Positions 31,962 through 40,221 of a DNA stretch of 64,000 nt are shown here, in pieces; the first letter of the stretch is position 1; every line of letters begins with the position of its first letter. Under the pieces are notes generated by a model. That model had not been told where the DNA came from. It did no database searches and saw nothing but the letters and a program-made list of their open reading frames with translations. The translations under genes and the position numbers were made by a program. Source of the stretch: Azotobacter bryophylli (GTDB taxonomy: Bacteria > Pseudomonadota > Gammaproteobacteria > Pseudomonadales > Pseudomonadaceae); the NCBI RefSeq assembly GCF_042643485.1, contig NZ_JBHRSJ010000019.1:62001-126000 (forward strand), read 5' to 3'.

Positions 31962-32588
31962 ATGACCACCCCCTACCGACGCCTCGACAAGCGGCAGGCC
32001 GCCGTCCTCCTGGTCGACCACCAGACCGGCCTGCTGTCCCTGGTCCGCGACATCGAGCCGGACCGCTTCCGCAACAACGTGCTGGCCCTGGCCGACCTGG
32101 CCAGGTACTTCGAGCTGCCGACCCTCCTCACCACCAGCTTCGAGAACGGCCCCAACGGCCCGCTGCTGCCCGAACTCAAGGAACTCTTCCCCGAAGCGCC
32201 CTACATCGCCCGCCCCGGACAGATCAACGCCTGGGACAACGCGGACTTCGTCCGCGCGGTGAAGGCCACTGGCCGCAAACAGCTGATCGTCGCCGGGGTG
32301 GTGACCGAGGTCTGCGTGGCCTTTCCGGCCCTGTCGGCCCTGGCGGAGGGCTTCGAGGTGTTCGTCGTCACCGATGCCTCCGGCACCTTCAACGAGCTCA
32401 CCCGTGATTCCGCCTGGAGCCGCATGACCGCCGCCGGGGCGCAACTGATGGGCTGGTTCGCCGTGGCCTGCGAGCTGCACCGCGACTGGCGCAACGACGT
32501 TGAGGGGCTGGGCGCGCTGTTCGCCGGGCACATCCCGGACTACCGCAACCTGATGACCGGCTACGACCGCCTGACCGCCGGCAAGTGA
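31962..32588 (+). CDS. Isochorismatase-family hydrolase (YcaC-like)
   Basis: A 208-residue cysteine hydrolase. The catalytic triad is visible as Asp in LLVDHQTGLL (near residue 19), Lys in ARPGQINAW..VKATGRKQLIVAG and Cys in VVTEVCVAFPALSAL (near 118). The layout matches YcaC, whose substrate is unknown. AAGGAG lies upstream of the ATG. No linked pathway genes; the function beyond hydrolase class is open. Confidence 0.85.
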   Translation: MTTPYRRLDKRQAAVLLVDHQTGLLSLVRDIEPDRFRNNVLALADLARYFELPTLLTTSFENGPNGPLLPELKELFPEAPYIARPGQINAWDNADFVRAVKATGRKQLIVAGVVTEVCVAFPALSALAEGFEVFVVTDASGTFNELTRDSAWSRMTAAGAQLMGWFAVACELHRDWRNDVEGLGALFAGHIPDYRNLMTGYDRLTAGK

Positions 32589-32678
32589 TCCGCCGGTACG
32601 GCGCCCCCGACGCGTGGAAACGCGCCGGGCGGCACCGCTACACTGGTTCCCTCCTTTCCGGCAGACGGATCTCGCCCG

Positions 32679-33560
32679 ATGAACCTGCGCCCCTGGTCCC
32701 ACGTCACCTCCGCCGGCTTCGCCCTGCGCGGCTGGCATAGCGAACCGAGCGGCAGGCCGCTGCTGCATTTCCTGCACGGCAACGGCTTCTGCGGGCGAAC
32801 CTACGAGCCGCTGCTCGCCGTGCTGGCCGACGACTTCGACCTCTGGCTGAGCGACGTCCAGGGCCACGGCGAGAGCGACCACGGCGGTCGCTTCCTCGGC
32901 TGGAACTGCTCGGCGGAGCTGGCGGTGGAAGCCTTCGAGGCCGGATACGGACGCTTCGGCGAGGTGCCGCGCTTCGCCTGCGGGCACAGCTTCGGCGGCG
33001 TGCTGAGCTGCCTGATCCTGGCCCACCGGCCCGAGCTGTTCCGCCGCGCGGCGCTGCTCGACCCGGTGCTGTTCACGCCGGGGATGATCGGCGTCATGGG
33101 CCTTTCCGAACTGCTCGGCCTGCACCGCTTCAACACCCTGGCGCGGCAGTCGGCGACGCGCCGCCAGCACTGGCCGGACCGCGCCGGCGCCTATGCCGCC
33201 CTGCACGGGCGGGGCACCTTCAGGGGCTGGAGCGACGCGGCCCTGCGCGCTTACGTCGAGTACGCCCTGCGCGATGCCGACGACGGCGGCGTCGAGCTGA
33301 AGTGCCGGCCGAGCCGCGAGGTGGAGATCTTCACCTCGTTCCCCCGCGGCCTCTGGGCGGCGCTGGCGCAGGTGCGCGCGCCGACCCTGGTGCTGCACGG
33401 CCAGCGCAGCTTCCCCTTCGTGGTCAGGGCGGCCGCTCGTTGGTGCGCCCTCAACCCCCACGTCACGGCCCGGGCCGTGCCCGGCGGACACTGCTTCATG
33501 CAGGAGCAGCCGCAGGCGAGCGCCGAGCGGGTGGCCGCTTTTCTGCTGGAAAGAGACTGA
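32679..33560 (+). CDS. Alpha/beta hydrolase
   Basis: A 293-residue serine hydrolase fold. The oxyanion-hole segment FLHGNGFCGRTYEPLL (near residue 29), the nucleophile elbow CGHSFGGVLSC (near 105) and the C-terminal His in PGGHCFMQEQP (near 267) make up the triad. It looks cytoplasmic. It is 53 bp upstream of zapE on the same strand. The substrate cannot be named. Confidence 0.85.
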   Translation: MNLRPWSHVTSAGFALRGWHSEPSGRPLLHFLHGNGFCGRTYEPLLAVLADDFDLWLSDVQGHGESDHGGRFLGWNCSAELAVEAFEAGYGRFGEVPRFACGHSFGGVLSCLILAHRPELFRRAALLDPVLFTPGMIGVMGLSELLGLHRFNTLARQSATRRQHWPDRAGAYAALHGRGTFRGWSDAALRAYVEYALRDADDGGVELKCRPSREVEIFTSFPRGLWAALAQVRAPTLVLHGQRSFPFVVRAAARWCALNPHVTARAVPGGHCFMQEQPQASAERVAAFLLERD

Positions 33561-33613
33561 GAGGAACGGCCCGCCGGGCGGTAGAATCCCGGAATCGACC
33601 GAGGGCCCCGCGC

Positions 33614-34738
33614 ATGACCGATCTCTCTCCCCTGGCCGCCTACCGGCAGGCCGTCGCCCAGCAGGGTTTCCAGCCCGACGCGGCCCAGGCGCAGGCCGCG
33701 CAGGCGCTGGAGGACTGCCACCAGGCCCTGCACCGGGACGACCCTTCGTCGCCGGTGCGGGGCGTGTACCTCTGGGGGCCGGTCGGGCGCGGCAAGACCT
33801 GGCTGATGGACAGCTTCTACCGCAGCCTGCGCGTGCCGGCCCGGCGCCAGCATTTCCACCACTTCATGCGCTGGGTGCACCGCCGCCTGTTCCAGCTCAC
33901 CGGCACGGCGGACCCGCTGCTGGCGCTGGCCCGCGAGCTGGCCGAGGAAGTCCGGGTGCTGTGCTTCGACGAGCTGTTCGTCAGCGACATCGGCGACGCC
34001 ATGATCCTCGGCCGCCTGCTGCAGGCGATGTTCGAGCAGGGCGTGGTGCTGGTCGCCACCTCCAACCAGCCGCCGGAGCAGCTCTACGCCGACGGCTTCA
34101 ACCGCCAGCGCTTCGTCCCGGCGATCGACGCCATCCAGCGCCACATGCAGGTGCTTGGCGTCGACGGCGGGCAGGACCACCGCCTGCATCCGGGCGCCGG
34201 GCACCCGCGCTTCTGGGTCGCCCGGCCGGGAACGCCGAGCGCCCTGGAGGCGGTCTTCGAGCGTCTGGCCGCGGGCCGGCCGGTAGACGACGGGCCGGTC
34301 GAGCTGGGGCATCGGCAGCTGGAGGCGCTGCGCCACGGCGAGACGGCCATCTGGTGCCGCTACGCCGCCCTCTGCGAGCAGCCCTGGTCGGCCCTGGACT
34401 TCATCGCCCTGTGCGACCGTTTCCCGGCCATCCTGCTCGGCGAGGTGCCGAAGCTCGGCGGCCGGCGGCGGGAAGCCTACATCGCCCGCGGCACCGAGGA
34501 CGCCAGGGAGCGGGTGGAGGCCGGCGACCGCCAGCTGCCCGACCTGTCGCCGGGGGACAACGGCGTGCGGCGCTTCATCGCCCTGGTCGACGAGTGCTAC
34601 GACCGCCGGGTGCCGCTCTATCTGGAGGCGCAGGTGCCGCTGGAGGAGCTATACACCGAGGGTTATCTGGAGTTCCCCTTCCGGCGCACCCTCAGCCGTC
34701 TGCGGGAGATGCAGCTGGAGCGGTTCTCGCGGGTCTAG
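33614..34738 (+). CDS. zapE: Cell division ATPase ZapE (AFG1-like)
   Basis: A 374-residue P-loop ATPase that associates with the divisome and Z-ring in gammaproteobacteria. Walker A is WGPVGRGKTWLMD (near residue 52), and Walker B reads VLCFDELFVSDIGDAMIL (near 116), followed by TSNQPPEQLYADGFNRQRF. The DEL and the LYxxGxxR motifs are family hallmarks. Normal length. The ATG at 33614 begins the family-typical N-terminus. Confidence 0.92.
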   Translation: MTDLSPLAAYRQAVAQQGFQPDAAQAQAAQALEDCHQALHRDDPSSPVRGVYLWGPVGRGKTWLMDSFYRSLRVPARRQHFHHFMRWVHRRLFQLTGTADPLLALARELAEEVRVLCFDELFVSDIGDAMILGRLLQAMFEQGVVLVATSNQPPEQLYADGFNRQRFVPAIDAIQRHMQVLGVDGGQDHRLHPGAGHPRFWVARPGTPSALEAVFERLAAGRPVDDGPVELGHRQLEALRHGETAIWCRYAALCEQPWSALDFIALCDRFPAILLGEVPKLGGRRREAYIARGTEDARERVEAGDRQLPDLSPGDNGVRRFIALVDECYDRRVPLYLEAQVPLEELYTEGYLEFPFRRTLSRLREMQLERFSRV

Positions 34739-34778
34739 GGGATACCGGGCCGGCAGGCTGCCGAAGAGGCCGGTGGGG

Positions 34779-35195
34779 CTAGCGGCGCTGCTGCTCGTGG
34801 CGCTGGTGGTCGCGCCGCCACTGGTCGAGCTGGATGATCTCGGCGGACTTGCCCGGCGCTGGCGCCGGGGCGTGCGGCTCGGGGACGGGGTGGGGCGCCA
34901 GCTCGATGCGGGCGACGTGGCGGCCGAACATGACGATCCTGCCGTCGTGGCGCTGCTCGCCGGTGACGGTGAACTCGAAACCGTAGATCCGCGCCAGCCG
35001 GCGGCGGCCGCGGGCGTCCGGGAGCAGGGCGAGGCGGCGCAGCGCGACGTTGTCGTCGAGCAGTTCCACGTCCGCTTTCGCGCAGTACTGGCGGACCGCC
35101 GCCAGAGCCCGCTCGTTCAGGCCGTGGGCGTGCCACAGCCAGGCGGCGCCGGCGCCCAGCAGCATCAGGATGAATAGATTACCCAGAGTCAGCAT
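34779..35195 (-). CDS. DUF3301-family small membrane-anchored protein
   Basis: A 138-residue protein with one N-terminal helix (LFILMLLGAGAAWLWHA), then a conserved domain with YCAKADVELLDDNVALRRL and RRRLARIYGFEFTVTGEQRHDG typical of DUF3301. The C-terminus is basic and Gln/His rich. It converges on zapE. Function unknown. Confidence 0.8.
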   Translation of the reverse strand: MLTLGNLFILMLLGAGAAWLWHAHGLNERALAAVRQYCAKADVELLDDNVALRRLALLPDARGRRRLARIYGFEFTVTGEQRHDGRIVMFGRHVARIELAPHPVPEPHAPAPAPGKSAEIIQLDQWRRDHQRHEQQRR

Positions 35196-35270
35196 GATCG
35201 GTTTGCTCGTGGAAACGGTCCCAGCTTAGCCGATATGCCGACCGGCGCCGTGCGTTCCGTCGCTTGGACT

Positions 35271-35759
35271 TCAGTCCTTGGACGAGGCTTCCTTGATCTG
35301 CCGGTAGCGCTCCTCCAGATCGTGGCGCAGCTCGCGGCGGCGCTTGGCCTGCTCGTAGCGGCGCTTCTCCTGCTCGGTCTCGGGGCGCAGCGTCGGTACC
35401 GCGGTCGGCTTGCCGTCCTTGCCCAGGGCGACCATGGTGAAGAAGCAGCTGTTGGTGTGGCGCACCGCGCGGGTCGGGATGTCCTCGGTGAGCACCTTGA
35501 TGCCGATCTCCATGGAGGAGGTGCCGGTGTAGTTGACCGAGGCGTGGAAGGTCACCAGCTCGCCGACGTACACCGGCTGGCGGAAGACCACCTGGTCCAC
35601 CGAGAGGGTCACCACGTAGCTGCCGGCGTAGCGGGCGGCGCAGGCGTAGGCGACTTCGTCCAGGTACTTGAGCAGGGTGCCGCCGTGCACGTTGCCGGAA
35701 AAGTTGGCCATATCCGGCGTCATCAGCACGGTCATCGACAATTGGGCATTGGGTTGCAT
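35271..35759 (-). CDS. Acyl-CoA thioesterase (hotdog fold, YciA/BACH type)
   Basis: A 162-residue single-hotdog thioesterase hydrolysing acyl-CoA. Key segments are PDMANFSGNVHGGTLLKYLDEVAY (catalytic Asn/His/Gly/Gly and Asp, near residue 20) and VDQVVFRQPVYVGELVTFHA. The basic, coiled C-terminal tail (EQEKRRYEQAKRRRELRHDL) is a feature of this subgroup. An upstream Met at 35801 is possible, but GGAG precedes the ATG at 35759 by 11 bases and the family N-terminus starts there. Confidence 0.88.
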   Translation of the reverse strand: MQPNAQLSMTVLMTPDMANFSGNVHGGTLLKYLDEVAYACAARYAGSYVVTLSVDQVVFRQPVYVGELVTFHASVNYTGTSSMEIGIKVLTEDIPTRAVRHTNSCFFTMVALGKDGKPTAVPTLRPETEQEKRRYEQAKRRRELRHDLEERYRQIKEASSKD

Positions 35760-35867
35760 GGGTACTTCGGCTCCGGAAAAACAGTGCGGAGGCCTAACCA
35801 TACCGGACTCCGCTGCGTCGTGCTGCAGCTTGCGCCCGCAGGCGGGCGGAAAGCGGGCGGTCTTCGA

Positions 35868-36881
35868 CTAATCGACGACCTTGAAGCGCAGCACGCCGAT
35901 CAGCTGGCCGGCCTCGGTCTGCACGCGGACCTCCCAGTTGCCCAGCGGATCGCCGGGGAAGTTCCGCTTGTGGCTCCAGGCCCGGTAGCCCTCCTTGCGC
36001 CCGCCGCTGATGTCCAGCGGGATGCGGTCCCGTTCCTGGCCGTTCTGCCGCCAGACGTGCCAGATGCGCTCCTTCAGCCCGCGCGGCACGTTGATCTCGG
36101 TGTAAGCGTACAGGCCGTGGCTGCGCAGCTCGGCCAGCGAGACCCGCTTGAGGCCGCGGCCGGGGGCACGGTGGCGGTCGTCCAGCTCCAGGCTCACCGC
36201 CACCTGGTTCAGCCACAGGGTGGCCGGCGGCACCCAGGTGCGCGCCAGCCAGCCGGCGCCGCCGAGCGCCGCGACCAGCGCGAGCAGCGCCAGCTTGCGC
36301 CGCCAGCCCTGGCCGCGCTGCGCGCCGAGCAGGCTGGGAAAGGCCAGCAGCGTGGAGATGGCCAGGGCCAGCTCGTAGCTCTGCGGCGTCGCCAGGTGGT
36401 AGATCAGCGGCAGGGTGGTGAGCAGCACGGCGAACAGGGCCAGGCTGTGGAAGGCCATCAGCGCCCAGCGCTGCTCGCCCAGCCACTTGTAGTACAGCGG
36501 GTCGATGATCGAGACCAGCGCGGCCAGGCAGAGCAGTCCGGTGAACAGCGCCTGGCCGCTGTTCCAGGTGGTGGTGGTGAGGAAGAAGGGCAGGACGAAG
36601 AACAGGCTTTCCTGGTGGATCATCTGCGTCGCGTAGCGCAGCAGCGAGCGCGGCAGGGTCAGGCCGAAGCGCTGGCTGATGCCGCGGGTCACCAGGTTTT
36701 CCAGCAGCAGCCAGACCCAGCCGGCCAGCATCACCACGGCGAGCACGCCGGCCAGGCTTTCCTTGCGCTTGACCAGCAGGAAGCTGGCGATGCCGGAGGC
36801 GAAGCCGAACAGGGCGAGCAGGCGGGGGTAGCGGCTGGCCAGGGCGATCAGCTGCTGCAGGCGTTGTTTCCAGGGCGGCAT
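35868..36881 (-). CDS. DUF5924/DUF2914-type membrane protein
   Basis: A 337-residue protein with about six to seven helices in the first 230 residues, then a periplasmic beta-rich domain (YTEINVPRGLKERIWHVWRQNG, GNWEVRVQTEAGQLIGVLRF) of the DUF2914 type. Its role is not known; the C-terminal part resembles sugar- or cell-wall-binding beta domains. A start further upstream is possible, but the ATG at 36881 directly precedes the first amphipathic segment. Confidence 0.78.
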   Translation of the reverse strand: MPPWKQRLQQLIALASRYPRLLALFGFASGIASFLLVKRKESLAGVLAVVMLAGWVWLLLENLVTRGISQRFGLTLPRSLLRYATQMIHQESLFFVLPFFLTTTTWNSGQALFTGLLCLAALVSIIDPLYYKWLGEQRWALMAFHSLALFAVLLTTLPLIYHLATPQSYELALAISTLLAFPSLLGAQRGQGWRRKLALLALVAALGGAGWLARTWVPPATLWLNQVAVSLELDDRHRAPGRGLKRVSLAELRSHGLYAYTEINVPRGLKERIWHVWRQNGQERDRIPLDISGGRKEGYRAWSHKRNFPGDPLGNWEVRVQTEAGQLIGVLRFKVVD

Positions 36882-36999
36882 GTCGGTCGGAGTCGGGTCG
36901 ATGGCGAAAAGGAGGTACGAGTTTAGCGGCGAAGTGCCTCCGCCGGGCGGCCGGCGATCCGCGAGGCGTCGGCGATGCGGGCGCTCGGGGGCGGGGCGG

Positions 37000-37728
37000 T
37001 CAGTGGTCGAGGATCTTCGAGAGGAATTCGCGGGTCCGCTCGGCGCGCGGCGCGGCGAAGAACTGGTCGGCCGGCACGTCTTCGAGGATGGCCCCGCGAT
37101 CCATGAAGATGACGCGGTCGGCCACCCTGCGGGCGAAGCCCATCTCATGGGTCACGCACATCATGGTCATGCCTTCCTGCGCCAGCTGCACCATGACCTC
37201 GAGCACCTCGCTGACCATCTCCGGGTCCAGCGCCGAGGTCGGCTCGTCGAACAGCATGACCACCGGGTCCATGGCCAGGGCGCGGGCGATCGCCACCCGC
37301 TGCTGCTGGCCACCGGAGAGCTGGCCGGGATGCTTCTGCGCCTGCTCGGCCAGGCCGACCCGGGCGAGCAGCGCCATGCCCTTGTCCCGGGCCGCCTCCC
37401 GGCTGCGGCCGAGCACCTTGATCTGGGCGAGGCAGAGGTTGTCGATGACCGACAGATGGGGGAACAGCTCGAAATGCTGGAACACCATGCCGACCCGCGC
37501 GCGCAGCCTCGGCAGGTCGGTCTTCGGATCGGCGAGCGAGGTGCCGTCGACCCGGATGTCGCCCTGCTGGAACGGCTCGAGGCCGTTGACGCACTTGATC
37601 AGGGTCGACTTGCCGGAGCCGGACGGGCCGCAGACCACCACGACCTCGCCCTTGCCGACGGCGGTGCTGCAGCCGTCCAGCACCCGGAAGTCCCCGTACC
37701 ATTTGCTGACATTGCGGATCGAAATCAT
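37000..37728 (-). CDS. gltL: Amino-acid ABC transporter ATP-binding protein (GltL-like)
   Basis: A 242-residue ATPase of the polar amino-acid (PAAT) family: Walker A GPSGSGKSTLIKC, Q-loop VFQHFELFPHLSV, signature LSGGQQQRVAIARAL, Walker B VVMLFDEPTSALD, switch MMCVTHEMGFAR. It overlaps the permease gene in front by ATGA. Together with the next three genes it makes a full glutamate/aspartate-type importer. Promoter is expected before the binding-protein gene. Confidence 0.9.
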   Translation of the reverse strand: MISIRNVSKWYGDFRVLDGCSTAVGKGEVVVVCGPSGSGKSTLIKCVNGLEPFQQGDIRVDGTSLADPKTDLPRLRARVGMVFQHFELFPHLSVIDNLCLAQIKVLGRSREAARDKGMALLARVGLAEQAQKHPGQLSGGQQQRVAIARALAMDPVVMLFDEPTSALDPEMVSEVLEVMVQLAQEGMTMMCVTHEMGFARRVADRVIFMDRGAILEDVPADQFFAAPRAERTREFLSKILDH

Positions 37729-38390
37729 GTCGCTGACCTTGTCTGCAGACGCCTGACCAGCTGCGAGGCGGCGAAGCTGATGATGAAGTACACGAGGCCG
37801 GCGACCAGCAGGAATTCGTGGGGCCGGCCGATGATGTCGCCCTGCGAGCGGGCGGCGTTGAGGAAGTCCATCAGGCCGACCGTGTACACCAGCGAGGTGT
37901 CCTGGAACAGGATGATGCTCTGCTGCAGCAGCAGCGGGGCCATCTTGCGCAAGGCCTGGGGCAGGACGACCAGGCGCATGCACTGGCCGTAGCGCATGCC
38001 GAGCGCCAGGGCCGCATTCATCTGGCCTTTGGGCACCGACTGGATGCCGGCGCGGACGATTTCGCAGAAGTAGGCCGCCTCGAACAGGACGAAGGCCGCC
38101 AGACAGGAGGCGAAGGCGCCGACCGGGGTATCCTCGCCGGTGATTTCCCGCAGCACGAAGGGCACCGCGAAGTAGAACCAGGTGATCACCAGCAGCAGCG
38201 GGATGGAGCGGAAGTAGTTGACGTAGGTGGCGGCGAGGGCGGCCGCCAGCCGGTTGCGCGCCAGGCGCATCATCGCCAGCAGGGTGCCGAGCAGCACGCC
38301 GCCGAGCACCGCCGGCAGCATCAGCTCGAGGGTCGTCCGCATGCCTTCCAGGAGCACCGGCAGGGCGGGGAGAATCGCGCCGAAATCCAT
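37725..38390 (-). CDS. gltK: Amino-acid ABC transporter permease (GltK-like)
   Basis: A 221-residue permease of the His/Glu/Gln type, with five helices and the EAA loop RYGQCMRLVVLPQALRKMAP. GGAGG lies 6 bases before the ATG at 38390; a GTG three bases further upstream is also possible. Its start overlaps the upstream permease stop. Substrate specificity (glutamate/aspartate) comes from the operon arrangement. Confidence 0.9.
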   Translation of the reverse strand: MDFGAILPALPVLLEGMRTTLELMLPAVLGGVLLGTLLAMMRLARNRLAAALAATYVNYFRSIPLLLVITWFYFAVPFVLREITGEDTPVGAFASCLAAFVLFEAAYFCEIVRAGIQSVPKGQMNAALALGMRYGQCMRLVVLPQALRKMAPLLLQQSIILFQDTSLVYTVGLMDFLNAARSQGDIIGRPHEFLLVAGLVYFIISFAASQLVRRLQTRSAT

Positions 38391-39136
38391 CACCGGCCTC
38401 CCGCGGCGATCAGGCCCGGCACCGCGACCCGCTTCTCGATGGCCCGCATCAGCAGCATCAGGCTCATGTTCAGGCTGAAGTAGATCAGCGTGGCCAGGGT
38501 GAAGGCCTCGAACAGGTTGGCGGAGAACTCGGCGGTCTGCCGGGTCTGCGCCAGCAGCTCCATCAGGCCGATCAGCGAGGCCACCGAGGAGTTCTTGAAG
38601 ATGTTGAGGAACTCCGAGGTGAGCGGCGGGACGATCAGGCGGAAGGCCTGCGGCAGCAGTACGTGGCGGTAGATCTGCGGCAGGCGCAGGCCCAGCGCGC
38701 GGGCGGCCGCGGTCTGGCCCCGGGGCAGGGCCTGGATGCCGGTGCGCACCTGCTCGCAGACCCGGGCGGCGGTGAACAGGCCGAGACAGAGCGTCACGCT
38801 GAGGAAGGCCGAGGCGGCCGGGCTCAGATCCTGCTTGAACCAGACCTGCAGCGGCTCGGGCAGGAAGTCCGGCACCAGGAAGTACCAGACGAACAGCTGC
38901 ACCAGGAGCGGCACGTTGCGAAAGAGCTCCACGTAGGCGCCGGCGATGCCGGGCAGGACGCGACCGGGCAGGGTGCGCAGCACGCCGAGCAGGGAGCCCA
39001 GCGCCAGGGCGACGAGCCAGCCGCTCAGGGCCAGCGCCACGGTCCAGCCGAGGCCGGTGAGGTACCAGTCCAGGTAGATCTCGTCGCCGATCCCGGTGGG
39101 CTTGAAGAAGATGCCCCAGTCCCAGTTGTAATCCAT
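38390..39136 (-). CDS. gltJ: Amino-acid ABC transporter permease (GltJ-like)
   Basis: A 248-residue permease with the PAAT-type signature; the EAA loop is ALGLRLPQIYRHVLLPQAFR. The N-terminus MDYNWDWGIFFKPTGIG matches the GltJ subgroup. It follows the binding-protein gene by 25 bp. Confidence 0.9.
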   Translation of the reverse strand: MDYNWDWGIFFKPTGIGDEIYLDWYLTGLGWTVALALSGWLVALALGSLLGVLRTLPGRVLPGIAGAYVELFRNVPLLVQLFVWYFLVPDFLPEPLQVWFKQDLSPAASAFLSVTLCLGLFTAARVCEQVRTGIQALPRGQTAAARALGLRLPQIYRHVLLPQAFRLIVPPLTSEFLNIFKNSSVASLIGLMELLAQTRQTAEFSANLFEAFTLATLIYFSLNMSLMLLMRAIEKRVAVPGLIAAGGR

Positions 39137-39161
39137 GGACAGTCGCTCCGGTGGCAGGCGG

Positions 39162-40070
39162 CTAGCGTTCTTCGGCCGACTTGTCGGTCGGCTCGGCGAT
39201 CAGCCGCTTCAGTTCGGCGCTCATCGGGAAGTTCAGGTTGAGGTTCTTCGGCGGAATCGGCTGGAGGAACCACTTGTCGTAGATGGCGTCGATCTCGCCG
39301 GACTTGAAGGTGGCGACCAGGGCGTCGTCGACGGCCTTCTTGAACGCCGTGTCGCCCTTGCGCAGCATGCAGCCGTAGATCTCGAAGGACTGCGGCGTGC
39401 CGACCACGGTCCAGTCGTCCGGGTTGCGGGCCTTGGCCATTTCCCCGTAGAGCAGGGCGTCGTCCATCATGAAGGCCGCGGCGCGGCCGGATTCGAGCAT
39501 CAGGAAGGATTCGCCGTGGTCCTTGGCGGCGATGATGTTCATGCCCATCCGCTTCTCTGCGTTCATCGCCTTGAGCAGGCGCTCGGAGGTGGTGCCGGCG
39601 GTGGTCACCACGTTCTTGCCGGCCAGATCGGGGAAGTCGTTGATCCCGGAGGTCTTCTTGGTCAGCAGGCGGGTGCCGACCTCGAAGATGCCGACGGAGA
39701 ACGCCACCTGCTTCTGGCGCTCGAGGTTGTTGGTGGTGGAGCCGCACTCCAGGTCGACGGTGCCGTTCTGCACCAGCGGGATGCGGGTCTGCGAGGTGAC
39801 CAGGTTGTAGCGCACCTTCAGCTCCGGCAGGCCGAGCTGCTGCTTGAGCGCCTCGACCACCTTCAGCTGCAGGTCGTGGGCGTAGCCGATCGGCTGGCGC
39901 GAGGCGCCGCCGAGGTAGGAGAAGGGGATGGAGGCGTCGCGGTGGCCGAGGGTGATGGTGCCGGACTCCTTGATCTTCTTCAGGGTGCCGGTGAGTTCGT
40001 CGGCCCGGGCCACGGTGGCCAGGCAGGCGCAGAAGAGAAGCGCGAGGGTTGTCTTCGCTGGAAGTCGCAT
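39162..40070 (-). CDS. gltI: Glutamate/aspartate-type periplasmic binding protein (GltI-like)
   Basis: A 302-residue exported binding protein, signal LALLFCACLATVARADE, family segments GHRDASIPFSYLGG (near residue 42), DLECGSTTNNLERQKQVAFS and AFMMDDALLYGEMAKA. It is the first gene of the four-gene transporter operon. The bound amino acid is likely glutamate or aspartate by similarity. Confidence 0.9.
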   Translation of the reverse strand: MRLPAKTTLALLFCACLATVARADELTGTLKKIKESGTITLGHRDASIPFSYLGGASRQPIGYAHDLQLKVVEALKQQLGLPELKVRYNLVTSQTRIPLVQNGTVDLECGSTTNNLERQKQVAFSVGIFEVGTRLLTKKTSGINDFPDLAGKNVVTTAGTTSERLLKAMNAEKRMGMNIIAAKDHGESFLMLESGRAAAFMMDDALLYGEMAKARNPDDWTVVGTPQSFEIYGCMLRKGDTAFKKAVDDALVATFKSGEIDAIYDKWFLQPIPPKNLNLNFPMSAELKRLIAEPTDKSAEER

Positions 40071-40221
40071 GGATGGGCCCTGTTGTCTGTGTTCGATCCT
40101 GGGAGCAAAGGTAGCGAAAGTCGGCCGGCGCGCGAAAGCCGTCTTCGCGCGCCGGCCTGCTCCAGACCTGCCAGAGACGTGCCAGGATGGGCGTTGTCGC
40201 AGGGCGAATGGCGGGCCGCGC